Shown: positions 17,840 to 26,434 of the stretch, in pieces
Numbering within the stretch: the first letter of the stretch is position 1
How the letters are laid out: the number at the start of each line of letters is the position of its first letter
Source: an uncultured Flavobacteriaceae bacterium
GTDB taxonomy: Bacteria; Bacteroidota; Bacteroidia; Flavobacteriales; Flavobacteriaceae
NCBI GenBank assembly: GCA_913062575.1
Contig: CAJXVT010000006.1
Span: forward strand, 1 to 64,000
DNA length: 64,000 nucleotides
Reading direction: 5' to 3'
Notes under the pieces: generated by a model
What the model was told of the DNA's origin: nothing
Database searches by the model: none
What the model saw: the letters and a program-made list of their open reading frames with translations, nothing else
Made by a program: the position numbers and the translations under genes

Positions 17840-19239
17840 TTGCTTGTGAAATTTTGAAGTTGAAATTGTGTTGGGAATAAGGTGATGAAATGTGCAAAAA
17901 ACAATTGTTTTGCCAAGAGTCTTTTATAAATATTGGTTCCTCTTACATCACTAATCGGACTTATTTCTGCTTGTAATATTTCTTCTGCGGATAGGATAGT
18001 TGCTAGGTTGAGCTCCTCTCCTAAAAGAAAAGCATTGGTATTTGTCAAGTATTTCGGAATTGCAGCAACACCACCAGTAGAAAAATGCGCATCGGTAATT
18101 ATGTTGTTCTCAATAGAAATGCTTCCAGCCGAATTTACACTGGCAATGTCTAAATGCGTACGCTTGCTTACTTTTTCGAAATTGAAATGTGCATTACTTG
18201 TTTGAATCGAAAAAGAAATGCTTTTGATAATTTCATTGGCAGCCAAATCATATTTTTTATAGTCGAGGTGAAATTCTTGAAACGTAAGCTCTCGTTCCTT
18301 TCCGTTAGTATCTATAATCGTTAAAGTAGAATTTAACGCTAAAAAGAAAATAGACATGTCTCCAATAGGAGAAGCGTTTACAAAGTTTCCTCCTAAGGTC
18401 CCCATATTTCTGATTTGCTCTGAAGAAACCAATTTTAAGAATTGATTTAATTTGGGGAACAAGGTTTGTAATTTTCTGTTTTCTGCTATTTCTGTAACTG
18501 TTGTGTTTGCTCCAATTGTACAAATACCTTCTTTAAAACGAATGCCATTTAAATCGGAGTTATCACTCAATAAATGCATTTCTTCATCCGCCATTTCATC
18601 CGCAAAGCGAACATATAAATCTGTACCATTGGCAACTTTAATCCCAGTTTTGTTTAATTTTTGAGGAGCAATCGCTTTTAATTTTTCTGGTATGCTTTTA
18701 AAATAATCAGGAATAAACTCATTGGTAATCAACCAATCTATTTGATCATTTTTATTTTTATCTCTTAGTTTTTCTTCGAGTTCAATTCCTGCTTTTTCAA
18801 TAGATTTATAACCTGTGCATCTACAAATATTACCACTAATTGCATCATTACAGCTAGTAGAATTGTTTTGTTGTAAAGCAAAACCAGTCATTGAAACCAC
18901 AAACCCAGGAGTACAAAAGCCACATTGAGTAGCAAAATTATCTGCCATTGCTTGTTGCGGAAAGGTCAATGATTTTGAAATATTGATACCTTCTATTGAT
19001 ACAATATGTTTTCCATGCGCATTTCCCAAAGGAGAAATACAAGAAGTAATAGATTGATATTGAAGCGTATCATCTGCAGTTAAAGATCCAACCAAAACCG
19101 TACATGCACCACAATCGCCTTCTCTACAACCAATTTTGGTTCCTTTCAAATGCTGGTGTTCTCGTATAAAGTCAATTAAGGTAACTCCGTTTATAACATC
19201 GGTTCTGATTACGGTGTTGTTTAATATAAATTCTGTCAT
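17836..19239 (-). CDS. xdhA: Xanthine dehydrogenase-like small subunit (2Fe-2S and FAD domains)
   Basis: The 467-aa protein has a plant-type 2Fe-2S domain with C38, C43 and C46 (GCREGDCGACTVL). The second [2Fe-2S] domain has CGFCTPGF and CRCTGY near residues 105-145. The FAD-binding and CO-dehydrogenase-flavoprotein domains follow from about 185 (MGTLGGNFVNASPIGD). It relays electrons from the Mo centre to FAD/NAD. ATG at 19239 is preferred to an upstream TTG. First gene of the operon, divergent from the cyclo-ligase gene. The whole complex is cytosolic, since no signal is seen. Confidence 0.93.
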   Translation of the reverse strand: MTEFILNNTVIRTDVINGVTLIDFIREHQHLKGTKIGCREGDCGACTVLVGSLTADDTLQYQSITSCISPLGNAHGKHIVSIEGINISKSLTFPQQAMADNFATQCGFCTPGFVVSMTGFALQQNNSTSCNDAISGNICRCTGYKSIEKAGIELEEKLRDKNKNDQIDWLITNEFIPDYFKSIPEKLKAIAPQKLNKTGIKVANGTDLYVRFADEMADEEMHLLSDNSDLNGIRFKEGICTIGANTTVTEIAENRKLQTLFPKLNQFLKLVSSEQIRNMGTLGGNFVNASPIGDMSIFFLALNSTLTIIDTNGKERELTFQEFHLDYKKYDLAANEIIKSISFSIQTSNAHFNFEKVSKRTHLDIASVNSAGSISIENNIITDAHFSTGGVAAIPKYLTNTNAFLLGEELNLATILSAEEILQAEISPISDVRGTNIYKRLLAKQLFFAHFITLFPTQFQLQNFTSK

Positions 19240-19324
19240 AAGCAAGGTTCAAGATACGAAAATGTTGGAATACTATTGGCTTTTTATAAAAGCATCTTCC
19301 TTTCATGGTTTAAAGAAAGCTTTT

Positions 19325-19332
19325 TATCTTTG
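19325..19332 (+). promoter_or_regulatory. Candidate -7 box (TATCTTTG) of the cyclo-ligase gene
   Basis: This is a perfect match to the Bacteroidota TAnnTTTG box, 27 nt before the ATG at 19360. No clear TTTG was found at the expected -33 distance. Confidence 0.4.
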
Positions 19333-19359
19333 TTCTGAATAGATCTATCAAAGGAACCC

Positions 19360-19911
19360 ATGGGAATTGTAGTAGAAAAGAAAGCGGTAAGAATTGCCAT
19401 AAAATTGCAACGAGATTCAATTGAACTTGAGTGTAAATCAGCATATGATGCTTTGATATGTAAAGAACTAGAGCAATTAATTATTGATCGTAACTGCCAA
19501 GTTGTGCATGCGTATATTCCCATGGGAAGTGAAATTGACATCAAACCATTATTAGAAAAATTATGGCAAAACAATACAACTGTTGTAGTGCCCAAAACCT
19601 TAAAAAAAAGAAAACTAGAACATTTGGTATTGGAATCTTTCTCTAATTTAGAAGCTGGAGTCTACGGCACTTCACATCCAAAAAACGGAACTGTTTTTAC
19701 AGGTGAAATTGATCTTGTAATTGTGCCAGGCTTGGCTTTTGATACAGAGAACTACAGATTGGGTTATGGCGGCGGTTATTATGATACATTTTTAGCTGAA
19801 CATTCAAAAGCTTATACAGTTGGTATTGGATATCCTTTTCAAAAAGTGAACTCAGTTCCCAAAGAGGTGCATGATGCTTGTTTAAGTACAGTATTGATAA
19901 AGGAATTTTAG
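19360..19911 (+). CDS. 5-formyltetrahydrofolate cyclo-ligase
   Basis: The 183-aa protein has the family signatures VVHAYIPMGSEIDIKPLL (formyl-folate pocket), PGLAFDTENYRLGYGGGYYD (the conserved G-[YF]-GGGYYD ATP/Mg site, residues about 125-144) and VGIGYPFQ. The enzyme uses ATP to convert 5-formyl-THF to 5,10-methenyl-THF in one-carbon metabolism. The length is normal. It is a single gene divergent from xdhA. No 6S-RNA-like sequence, the usual partner in proteobacteria, is recognised beside it. Confidence 0.92.
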   Translation: MGIVVEKKAVRIAIKLQRDSIELECKSAYDALICKELEQLIIDRNCQVVHAYIPMGSEIDIKPLLEKLWQNNTTVVVPKTLKKRKLEHLVLESFSNLEAGVYGTSHPKNGTVFTGEIDLVIVPGLAFDTENYRLGYGGGYYDTFLAEHSKAYTVGIGYPFQKVNSVPKEVHDACLSTVLIKEF

Positions 19912-19920
19912 AACCGATAT

Positions 19921-20835
19921 TTACTTAATTTCAAAGGTAGTTACTACAAAACCATGATCTGAAGGATAGGTGATTACCTTGCTGTTAATTCTAAAAGGTT
20001 CATTGAAATACACTTGATAGGCTTCTGATTTTATAGAGCGAATAGATTTTCCTTTGTAAAAAATATAGTCGATTCTATGCGCGTCATTTTTCCCTTTGGT
20101 ATTCCAAGTAATTCCAGGATGTGTATTGGGATTTGGGTTTTCTTTTCGGTAAGAATCTATAAAACCTATTTCTTCCAATACTTTTGTTGCATACCAAGGA
20201 ACAATTAAATCATTGTGTAACTTTTTAGTTTGAGTGTCCCAATCTTTATGAGAGGGTGTATTCATATCTCCTCCAAAAATAATAGGTGTGTCATCTGCTT
20301 CTTTAGTGTATTTTTTTAAATATGGGAGTACATTTTGAATCATTTTAAATTTACTTCCAGTTTGTTCCCAAGCTAATAATTCTTTGGCCGATTTCCCCAT
20401 AGTTTCTGGAGCATCACTCCATGGTGTATAATGAAACCAATTAGAGAAAAAACGAATCTTTTGATTGTGAATGATCACTTCTCTACCACCTAAATAAAAT
20501 GGGTATTTGGTATCGATTCTTTCTCCAAAAGGATATTTTGAGAAGATAGATAAATTCACGTTTTTATTGTCCAAAGCCGTACCTTCTTTAGCGATTAAGT
20601 GAAAGTTATAGCCTAGAGATTCTGCAATCAATTTTCCAGATCCATAGGTTTCAACCATTAAAATAATATCAGGGTTTATTTCTTTAATGATTTTAATTGC
20701 GTTTTCCTTTCCATTTTTAATGTCATTAGCACCATGAAAAATATTCCATGCCATCACTTTAAAGGTATTGTTTTGTGCTGTTGCTTGAAACACGAAGAGA
20801 ATGAAAAAGAAATAAAAGAGTTTGTGTGTATTCAT
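19921..20835 (-). CDS. Secreted endonuclease/exonuclease/phosphatase-family hydrolase
   Basis: The 304-aa protein has a signal peptide (to about residue 20, TAQ). EEP-fold motifs occur in order: MAWNIFHG (about residue 28), IILMVETYG (the Mg-binding Glu), FGGDMNTPSHKDWD (Asp/Asn), HRIDYIFYKG, and the C-terminal PSDHGFVVTTFE with the catalytic His. It is exported, so it more likely acts on extracellular nucleic acids, phospholipids or sugar phosphates than in DNA repair. It is convergent with the cyclo-ligase gene, only 9 nt away. The substrate is not predictable. Confidence 0.87.
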   Translation of the reverse strand: MNTHKLFYFFFILFVFQATAQNNTFKVMAWNIFHGANDIKNGKENAIKIIKEINPDIILMVETYGSGKLIAESLGYNFHLIAKEGTALDNKNVNLSIFSKYPFGERIDTKYPFYLGGREVIIHNQKIRFFSNWFHYTPWSDAPETMGKSAKELLAWEQTGSKFKMIQNVLPYLKKYTKEADDTPIIFGGDMNTPSHKDWDTQTKKLHNDLIVPWYATKVLEEIGFIDSYRKENPNPNTHPGITWNTKGKNDAHRIDYIFYKGKSIRSIKSEAYQVYFNEPFRINSKVITYPSDHGFVVTTFEIK

Positions 20836-20950
20836 AAGTTGTGAATTGAATAGATCTACGGTTTTGTGAAGTTTTTAACTTGTTTTGGAAAGATACTTAA
20901 CTCGAGTGAATTTTCATTCTGTCTTTTAAGATGCAATATCTTTTTTATAG

Positions 20951-21625
20951 TTATTCTTTAATACATCTAACAGAGGTGCCAAAACTTAATGTTGATGAAC
21001 CTATAAAAGTTTTGTCAGTATCGTACAGTAAGGATACGGTTTCATAGGTGAATTGATTTAATTGATTTTTTGTACCCCAATTAGCAATAATACCATCTAC
21101 TTTTGGGGTGCCAAAGGTATCAACATAACCTGCGGGTAGTGCATTAAAACCAAAAACATTGTCTCCATGTCCGTTATTAAACCAACCAGAATCACTTTTT
21201 AAAGCAAAAGCATCTCTATTAGCATACCCATTTTCTTTTACATTAGAAATTAATTGTTTCCAATCTTCTAAAGTTGCAACCCGCCAACCTTTAGGTGCTA
21301 ATTTCCCAGAATTGATCGCAGCAAAATTATAGATTACTCCATAATAATCTGAAGGAATGTCAAAATCTACAGCATTGTTAAGATCATTCGTGCTTGCCCA
21401 TTGATAACGACCTTCATTAGATGCCCAAGGAGAAGATTTTATGGGCTCACCATCATTAAAAGTAGTTGTTTTTAAGTTTTGCGTCATCCATATTTGCTCC
21501 CCAATTTTGACAGTCTCATAAATGTTTCCATCAATGTCTATAATCTTTTCTACTTCTTGAATAGTATCTTTAGTGCAAGATAGAAGTGCTAAGGTGAATG
21601 CAATAAGTAATAGTTTGATTTTCAT
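20951..21625 (-). CDS. FISUMP-domain lipoprotein
   Basis: The 224-aa protein has a lipoprotein signal with the lipobox LLSC (Cys about residue 17). The body is the Fibrobacter succinogenes major paralogous domain: IWMTQNLKTTTFNDGEPI near 45-62, YGVIYNFAAI, KGWRVATLEDWKQLI near 115-130, LPAGY, and the terminal TSVRCIKE. These are surface-exposed lipoproteins of Bacteroidota and Fibrobacteres whose function is not established. The gene stands alone. Confidence 0.88.
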   Translation of the reverse strand: MKIKLLLIAFTLALLSCTKDTIQEVEKIIDIDGNIYETVKIGEQIWMTQNLKTTTFNDGEPIKSSPWASNEGRYQWASTNDLNNAVDFDIPSDYYGVIYNFAAINSGKLAPKGWRVATLEDWKQLISNVKENGYANRDAFALKSDSGWFNNGHGDNVFGFNALPAGYVDTFGTPKVDGIIANWGTKNQLNQFTYETVSLLYDTDKTFIGSSTLSFGTSVRCIKE

Positions 21626-21733
21626 GAAACTAAATGTAGTTATATTTAATAATACTTTTCAAAAAAACTTTTATATTTTTTATCATTTTTTAGAAAAAAA
21701 CAACCCCTGACATGATTTGACATCTCTCGCTGT

Positions 21734-21741
21734 TATTTTTG
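21734..21741 (+). promoter_or_regulatory. Candidate -7 box (TATTTTTG) of the SRPBCC gene
   Basis: Perfect TAnnTTTG match 21 nt before the ATG at 21763. A TTTG lies 14 nt upstream, closer than the usual 17-23 nt. Confidence 0.4.
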
Positions 21742-21762
21742 CATCATAATTAACAAACAAAG

Positions 21763-22251
21763 ATGAAGAAATCAGGATTTACAGAGGTAATTAATGCCTC
21801 TAAAGAAAAAATTTGGGATGTATTATTTAATCAATATGGAGATATTCATGTACACAATCCAGGAATGATAGCCTCTAATTATGAGGGCAATGCTACAAAA
21901 GGCGAATTAAATTGTGTGAGACATTGTCAGTTCAGTGAGAAGTTGTCTTTAGACGAAGTGATCACTGAAGTTGATGAAAATAATAGCTTTAGAGTAGTAG
22001 TTACAAATCATAATCTACCACTGATTAAACAAATGTCTGCTAGGTACGAATTGACTTCTGTTGGAAATGATAAGACAGAAGTGAAGATGACTACTTATAA
22101 TAGTACGTCTCCTAGTTTTATGATTCATTTAGTAAAAGGGCCAATGGCAAAAGCATTGCGTAAACACCTGTTTGGTTTAAAGTATTATATAGAAACAGGA
22201 AAAACTGTGAATCCAGAAAATTACGCAGTAGTTTTTAAAAACTACAAGTAG
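21763..22251 (+). CDS. SRPBCC-superfamily protein (polyketide cyclase/START-like)
   Basis: The 162-aa soluble protein begins FTEVINASKEKIWDVLF, the usual first strand and helix of the SRPBCC helix-grip fold. It continues with strands such as FRVVVTNHN and ARYELTSVG, and ends with the long C-terminal helix (KGPMAKALRKHLFGLKYYIETG) that closes the hydrophobic cavity. It is likely to bind a small lipid-like ligand. No signal peptide. It is a single transcription unit bounded by a bidirectional terminator. Confidence 0.8.
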   Translation: MKKSGFTEVINASKEKIWDVLFNQYGDIHVHNPGMIASNYEGNATKGELNCVRHCQFSEKLSLDEVITEVDENNSFRVVVTNHNLPLIKQMSARYELTSVGNDKTEVKMTTYNSTSPSFMIHLVKGPMAKALRKHLFGLKYYIETGKTVNPENYAVVFKNYK

Positions 22252-22291
22252 TACAATCAGCTAATTTGATACTAGACAAAAATGCAATAAA

Positions 22292-22326
22292 CAAAAAAAA
22301 TCAATGCTATATGAGCATTGATTTTT
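22292..22326. terminator. Bidirectional intrinsic terminator
   Basis: The stem AAAAATCAATGCT / AGCATTGATTTTT around a 5-nt loop has A and T runs on either side. It lies between the convergent SRPBCC and esterase genes. Confidence 0.9.
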
Positions 22327-22354
22327 CTTCGTTATATCTACTGCTAAAAGCTTT

Positions 22355-23515
22355 TTAGTTTTCTTCCAAACGCTTCAATTGTCTTTTAAAATAAGCTGAG
22401 TTTGGAGAACCTAATTTCTCTGCAATTTGCAATGCACCTTCAAAGGCTTTGGCGGCATTTTTAAATTGTTTTAATCCTTCGTATGCTCTTGCCAACGTAT
22501 TAAATGCTCCCATAGATGTTGGGTTGTTTTTTGTGTTTAATACTAACAATTCAATACCTGATTTTTCTTGTTTATCTCTAATCAACACAGTTGCTAAACG
22601 TCTTAAAGTGTTATCAGCAATTACGTTTTCTGTATTGTATTTTTGTGCTCTTTTAGTGTAAAATGCTTTTAGTTGTTGCATTCCACCACGAGATGTATAT
22701 TCTGCAAAACTGGTGTATGTTGGAGATTGAAAATCTTGAAACACATCTGTCAATCCTTTAAACATAGTTAAGTACGGTGTTGTCATGTGTACTTGATTTG
22801 GGATGAAATCATATTCCCAAGGAAAATTTTTAGGTGCTTCTTTCTTTAAAAGTGCTACAAATTTATCCATAGCATCTGTTACTACTTGTCCTTCGGCTTC
22901 AACTCCTGCAATAGAAAAGTACAAGGGTTTAGAAATATTTTTCTGTGTTTTAAATAGTGTACTGTATTGCGTTAATAATTCTGAATTAAATATCTGAATC
23001 ACAGGGCTTGCAGCAATATAATTGTCAAATACATTTGTATCTGTTGCTAAATAATTTAATGTAAATGCGCCTGCCATAGAATGTCCAAACAGCGTTTTGT
23101 GTTTGCTAGTTCTGTAGTTGCTGTTTACAAAGGGAATTACTTCTTCTTTAATGTATTTTTTAAAATTGTCTCTTCCGCGACCTAAATCTCTACCACGAGT
23201 ACCACGATTGTTTGGTATCGCAACAATAATAGTCTCTGGCATTCTTCCGTTTTGTGCCAAAAGTGTTGTTGCGTTGATGGCTTGGTTAAAATGATTATCA
23301 CCATCTAAGACATACAAAACACCGTAATTTTTAGAAGAGCTAGCATAACTAGCTGGTGTATGAATTAACAAAGTGCGCTCTTCTTTTAATATAGAAGAAG
23401 TCATTTTGTATTCTTTTCCTACCATTTCTGTGATTGCTGTTGAAACTGGTTTTTGTTGTGCTTGAATGCTTACAATAAAAAGAATTGCAAACAATTTAGT
23501 AATGATTTTTATCAT
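22355..23515 (-). CDS. Secreted esterase (alpha/beta hydrolase, esterase D-like) with TPR-like tail
   Basis: The 386-aa protein has a signal peptide ending at IQAQ (about residue 20). It carries an esterase-D/enterochelin-esterase-type fold with YVLDGDNHF near 68 and nucleophile Ser in LFGHSMAGAFTLNYL near 144. The catalytic His is likely in NQVHMTTPYL near 245. The last 100 residues form two or three TPR-like helices (GAFNTLARAYEGLKQFKNAAKAFEGALQ region) absent from plain family members. The downstream-of-hydrolase position and a similar tail on the neighbouring S12 enzyme suggest a joint role. Confidence 0.85.
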   Translation of the reverse strand: MIKIITKLFAILFIVSIQAQQKPVSTAITEMVGKEYKMTSSILKEERTLLIHTPASYASSSKNYGVLYVLDGDNHFNQAINATTLLAQNGRMPETIIVAIPNNRGTRGRDLGRGRDNFKKYIKEEVIPFVNSNYRTSKHKTLFGHSMAGAFTLNYLATDTNVFDNYIAASPVIQIFNSELLTQYSTLFKTQKNISKPLYFSIAGVEAEGQVVTDAMDKFVALLKKEAPKNFPWEYDFIPNQVHMTTPYLTMFKGLTDVFQDFQSPTYTSFAEYTSRGGMQQLKAFYTKRAQKYNTENVIADNTLRRLATVLIRDKQEKSGIELLVLNTKNNPTSMGAFNTLARAYEGLKQFKNAAKAFEGALQIAEKLGSPNSAYFKRQLKRLEEN

Positions 23516-23543
23516 TTGATTGTTGTATAATTTTCGCCAAAAG

Positions 23544-23586
23544 TAATCCCTTCTTAAAAGGTTATTGTCCTTTTAAGAAGGGATTA
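23544..23586 (-). promoter_or_regulatory. 18-bp perfect inverted repeat overlapping the esterase promoter
   Basis: The arms TAATCCCTTCTTAAAAGG and CCTTTTAAGAAGGGATTA are separated by 7 nt. On the minus strand the second arm runs straight into a perfect TAnnTTTG box, TACTTTTG (23538-23545), 23 nt before the esterase ATG. There is no T-run, so this looks more like an operator or RNA leader structure than a terminator. Confidence 0.6.
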
Positions 23587-23632
23587 TCAGTACTTTAACA
23601 GGTTTTATTAATGTTGTGTTAAATGAAGTGAA

Positions 23633-25222
23633 TTACTTGTTTAGAGTTCTTTTTTTTACGCGGGCTAAATTCTTCTTAAAAGAAACGGTATTTGTGTGAA
23701 AGTGTTTTTTTGCCAGGTCAACTGCTTTTACATAGGCTTTTTCTGCTTCAATAAGTTGTTGTTGCTTTTCATAAAACTCACCCAAACTATCCCATGTATT
23801 TGCAGATGAAGAAAAGTATTTAGTGTTCAATTTAAAATAATACAATCCTTTTTTTGCATCCGTTTTTGCAAATTCATAAGCGGTTCTGTTGATTAGATCT
23901 TCTGCATTTTGATTCTCTTTAATGAAGCTTACAATCAATGTTTCTAAAGCCTCCGTATCCATTTTTTCTTTTACATGCATTCTAATCACACGTTGTATAT
24001 AGCCACCAGTTGGGAATACGTTAAAACCCGCACTTTTTGTCAACACCTTGTGGTATTTTTTGATTTGAGTATACCCACCTTCTTTTAAAAACTGAGCTTT
24101 GGTTCTAAAACTTGGTACAATAATTCGAGTGCTGCTGCTAAGGTCTTCTTGATGGGTTTTTCTGTAAATTTGACTCACCATTTTATAGGGTTGAATACGA
24201 GCTGCATTAGATAATATAATGATGGTAGTACCATCATCACCCATAAACAAATAACTGGTAAACATATTTACACTTCCGCTATGTCCGTAAAATTGTGCTT
24301 GTGGAATATATCGCAAAATTTCCACGTCATTTCGCATCCATCCGTAGGTGTATCCGTTTGAATTCTTTTTAAACAGCTTTTTTGTAAGACGCTTTTTTAA
24401 CAATTTATTGTCTTGTAATGCTTGAGACCAAATAAACAATTCTTTTGCCGTAGCATGCATTCCACCAGCAGTATAAGTATTGCTTTGATCTCTGTTTTCA
24501 CTTTCAGTGTACGTTCCTTTTCTTAAACGATAGTTTTTTACAATCTCGTTTTTTAAGAAGTCATTGTCTCCAAAACCAGTATTTTTTAAGTCTAGCGGAT
24601 TGGCAATGTAGTCTGCTATCAATTCCGAAAATGTCAATCCAGTTACTTCTTCTAAAACTGCTCCTAATAAGACGTATCCTAAACTACTGTATTCAAATTT
24701 TGAACCAGGAATGGTAGTTAGGCCAGTTTTGTTAACCAATTGTGCATATTCTGTTGGTGTCATTTTTTGACTAGAAAAGGAACGCATACTTTTTATATGT
24801 CCTCTTAAGCCATCATAATGTGGTATGCCAGAGGTGTTTGCTAATAAATGGTGAATAGTAATTTGTTTCCCTTTCTCTTTGTCTATATACGGTAAGAAAT
24901 CGGTAATGGGTTGGTTTAGTTTTATCGTTCCTTTTTCTACCTGTTGTACTACCAATAAAGCCACAAAAGGCTTAGTTAACGATCCAATTAAGAATTTTGA
25001 ATCTGTGGTTAATTTTTTCTTGGTTTTAAAGTTTGCAAAACCATAGGCTTTGTTGAGTAGAATTTGGTTGTCTTTTGCAACTAGCACTACGCCGTTAAAG
25101 TTAGAACGAATGCCCAATGCTTTTCCTTGGGTTGTGTATTGTTGTACAAAGGCATCTAATTGTTGTGCGTGTAGCGTGTTTGCCACTACTATGAAGGCAA
25201 TGACATGTAAGATTTTTTTCAT
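23633..25222 (-). CDS. Secreted S12-family serine hydrolase with TPR-like C-terminal tail
   Basis: The 529-aa protein has a signal peptide ending at LHAQ (residue 20). The beta-lactamase fold has S81-x-x-K84 (IGSLTK), the second motif YSS (FEYSSLGYVLLG) and the third motif HSG (FYGHSGSVNMF). After about residue 350 comes a beta-rich linker, then a TPR-like pair at 450-529 (WDSLGEFYEKQQQLIEAEKA region). The esterase gene follows on the same strand 117 nt on, with its own promoter. A membrane-tethered XRE regulator is encoded just upstream. The substrate is unknown. Confidence 0.86.
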   Translation of the reverse strand: MKKILHVIAFIVVANTLHAQQLDAFVQQYTTQGKALGIRSNFNGVVLVAKDNQILLNKAYGFANFKTKKKLTTDSKFLIGSLTKPFVALLVVQQVEKGTIKLNQPITDFLPYIDKEKGKQITIHHLLANTSGIPHYDGLRGHIKSMRSFSSQKMTPTEYAQLVNKTGLTTIPGSKFEYSSLGYVLLGAVLEEVTGLTFSELIADYIANPLDLKNTGFGDNDFLKNEIVKNYRLRKGTYTESENRDQSNTYTAGGMHATAKELFIWSQALQDNKLLKKRLTKKLFKKNSNGYTYGWMRNDVEILRYIPQAQFYGHSGSVNMFTSYLFMGDDGTTIIILSNAARIQPYKMVSQIYRKTHQEDLSSSTRIIVPSFRTKAQFLKEGGYTQIKKYHKVLTKSAGFNVFPTGGYIQRVIRMHVKEKMDTEALETLIVSFIKENQNAEDLINRTAYEFAKTDAKKGLYYFKLNTKYFSSSANTWDSLGEFYEKQQQLIEAEKAYVKAVDLAKKHFHTNTVSFKKNLARVKKRTLNK

Positions 25223-25255
25223 GTTAAAATTGATTATTATTTTAACGCAAAATTA
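25223..25255 (-). promoter_or_regulatory. Candidate -7 box and leader palindrome of the S12 hydrolase gene
   Basis: On the minus strand TAATTTTG (25248-25255) matches TAnnTTTG. It is followed by an 8-bp inverted repeat, GTTAAAAT-N8-ATTTTAAC (25223-25246), that ends at the start codon. Confidence 0.4.
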
Positions 25256-25384
25256 GAACGTCTACCATTAAATACTTGCTTCATAAGTACTGCTTTCTTA
25301 GGTCATTCTTACCTCATTAAAAGGATAAGTGGTAGTAAACGAGTTGTTTGAGTATTTCTGGAGTTTTTTCTATCTCCAAGTTCT

Positions 25385-25990
25385 CTAAAAGAAATTAGGA
25401 ACAAAAGAAAATACAGTTAGGTCTTTTGCATTTAGTTTTGTGACTTGTTTTAAGCTGATGATTAGATTAAGTATCACAAAAAACAGGTATACAAAGAGCT
25501 CTACAGGAACAGGTCTATATCCTTCTAAACCTGTAATTAAATAAATGACAAAATCGGCTAAAAAGAACGACAATACAACAGCAATAGTCCACAGAATTTG
25601 AAAGCTTAAAACATTTCCAGCGGCCGAATTATTTGAAAGTAATGCCTTCTTCTTTTTCCAAAATAATATCGGAATAATGATGTTGCCGAATGGTATTAAC
25701 GAACCTAACATACCTGCCATAACCATGCGTTTTAAGATTGGAGATTCTTCTGCTGAGGTATCTACACTAGGTTTTGATATTGTTTCTTCTGTGGCAATGA
25801 GTTCTGCAAAATCAATTTCTAAAGCTGTGGCCAATGTTTTTAGGGTAAACGATCTTGGTTGCACAGTTCCTTTTTCTATACGTTGTATGGTACTTAAAGA
25901 AATGTTGGCTTCCGCAGACAAAGCCTCTTGAGACAATCCTTTGTTTTTGCGTGCTGCTACAATTTTTCTTCCAACGTTATTCTTAGTCAT
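25385..25990 (-). CDS. XRE-family regulator with C-terminal membrane helices
   Basis: The 201-aa protein has an N-terminal HTH_3 domain at residues 8-62 (KNKGLSQEALSAEANISLSTIQRIEKGTVQPRS region). A short linker leads to a C-terminal half with about four hydrophobic segments from residue 88 (MVMAGMLGSLIPFGNIIIPILFW; ILWTIAVVLSFFLADFVIYL; VELFVYLFFVILNLII), resembling DUF4870. It would be a DNA-binding regulator held at the cytoplasmic membrane. It resembles the gene at 41759-42334 in both parts. It lies upstream of, and on the same strand as, the S12 hydrolase, with a 162-nt gap. Confidence 0.85.
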   Translation of the reverse strand: MTKNNVGRKIVAARKNKGLSQEALSAEANISLSTIQRIEKGTVQPRSFTLKTLATALEIDFAELIATEETISKPSVDTSAEESPILKRMVMAGMLGSLIPFGNIIIPILFWKKKKALLSNNSAAGNVLSFQILWTIAVVLSFFLADFVIYLITGLEGYRPVPVELFVYLFFVILNLIISLKQVTKLNAKDLTVFSFVPNFF

Positions 25991-26434
25991 GTACTTGATT
26001 GATATGCTAAAATACGGTTATTGGTTTACATGAGTATAGAATAGTTTGAGAAAAGGGAAAAGCTGTTTTACTACTATTGATAAATAGTAAGTTAATTGTT
26101 AGATTGTTGGAAAAGCAGGAGTTGTCATTTGATATTTTTCGTGCAAAAACAAAGGCAGTTTTTGCAAAGGAGTTTCCAAAGAGAGCAACGGTCTGGAAGC
26201 GATGTAAAAACGGGCAGTAGTTTTTCAGAATAAAAATCTGAAGACTAGATTTTTTTGTTTCGTTTTTTATCAATGGGAAAAATGAAAAGGAAGGAAAAGA
26301 GTGTTAGTTATTAGTTGTGAGTTTTTGATTGTTGGAGAAGCAAGTATTGTTCTTAAGAATGTTTATATAAAAAAAAAGAGCCTAACTTTATGTTTAGCTC
26401 TTTTTAGCGTATTCTTTTAGATGGATAACAAACC
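25991..26434. other. Intergenic region, mostly unexplained
   Basis: This 444-nt stretch holds the promoter side of the XRE gene and the terminator of the PI-PLC unit. An 88-codon frame on the minus strand (26007-26273) has no family features and looks accidental. A plus-strand open stretch of about 54 codons ending near 26219 has no start codon. I see no RNA gene. Confidence 0.4.
26371..26405 (-). terminator. Intrinsic terminator of the PI-PLC unit
   Basis: The stem pairs AAAAAGAGC...TAA with TTAGCTCTTTTT (one bulged base). On the minus strand it is followed by a run of nine or more T. It lies about 30 nt after the PI-PLC stop. Confidence 0.75.

Noticed and set aside
26007-26273. 88-codon frame on the minus strand between the XRE regulator and the PI-PLC terminator
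   Set aside because: Composition is low-complexity and Phe/Ser/Thr/Asn-rich, there are no family motifs, and the neighbouring coding regions do not support it.
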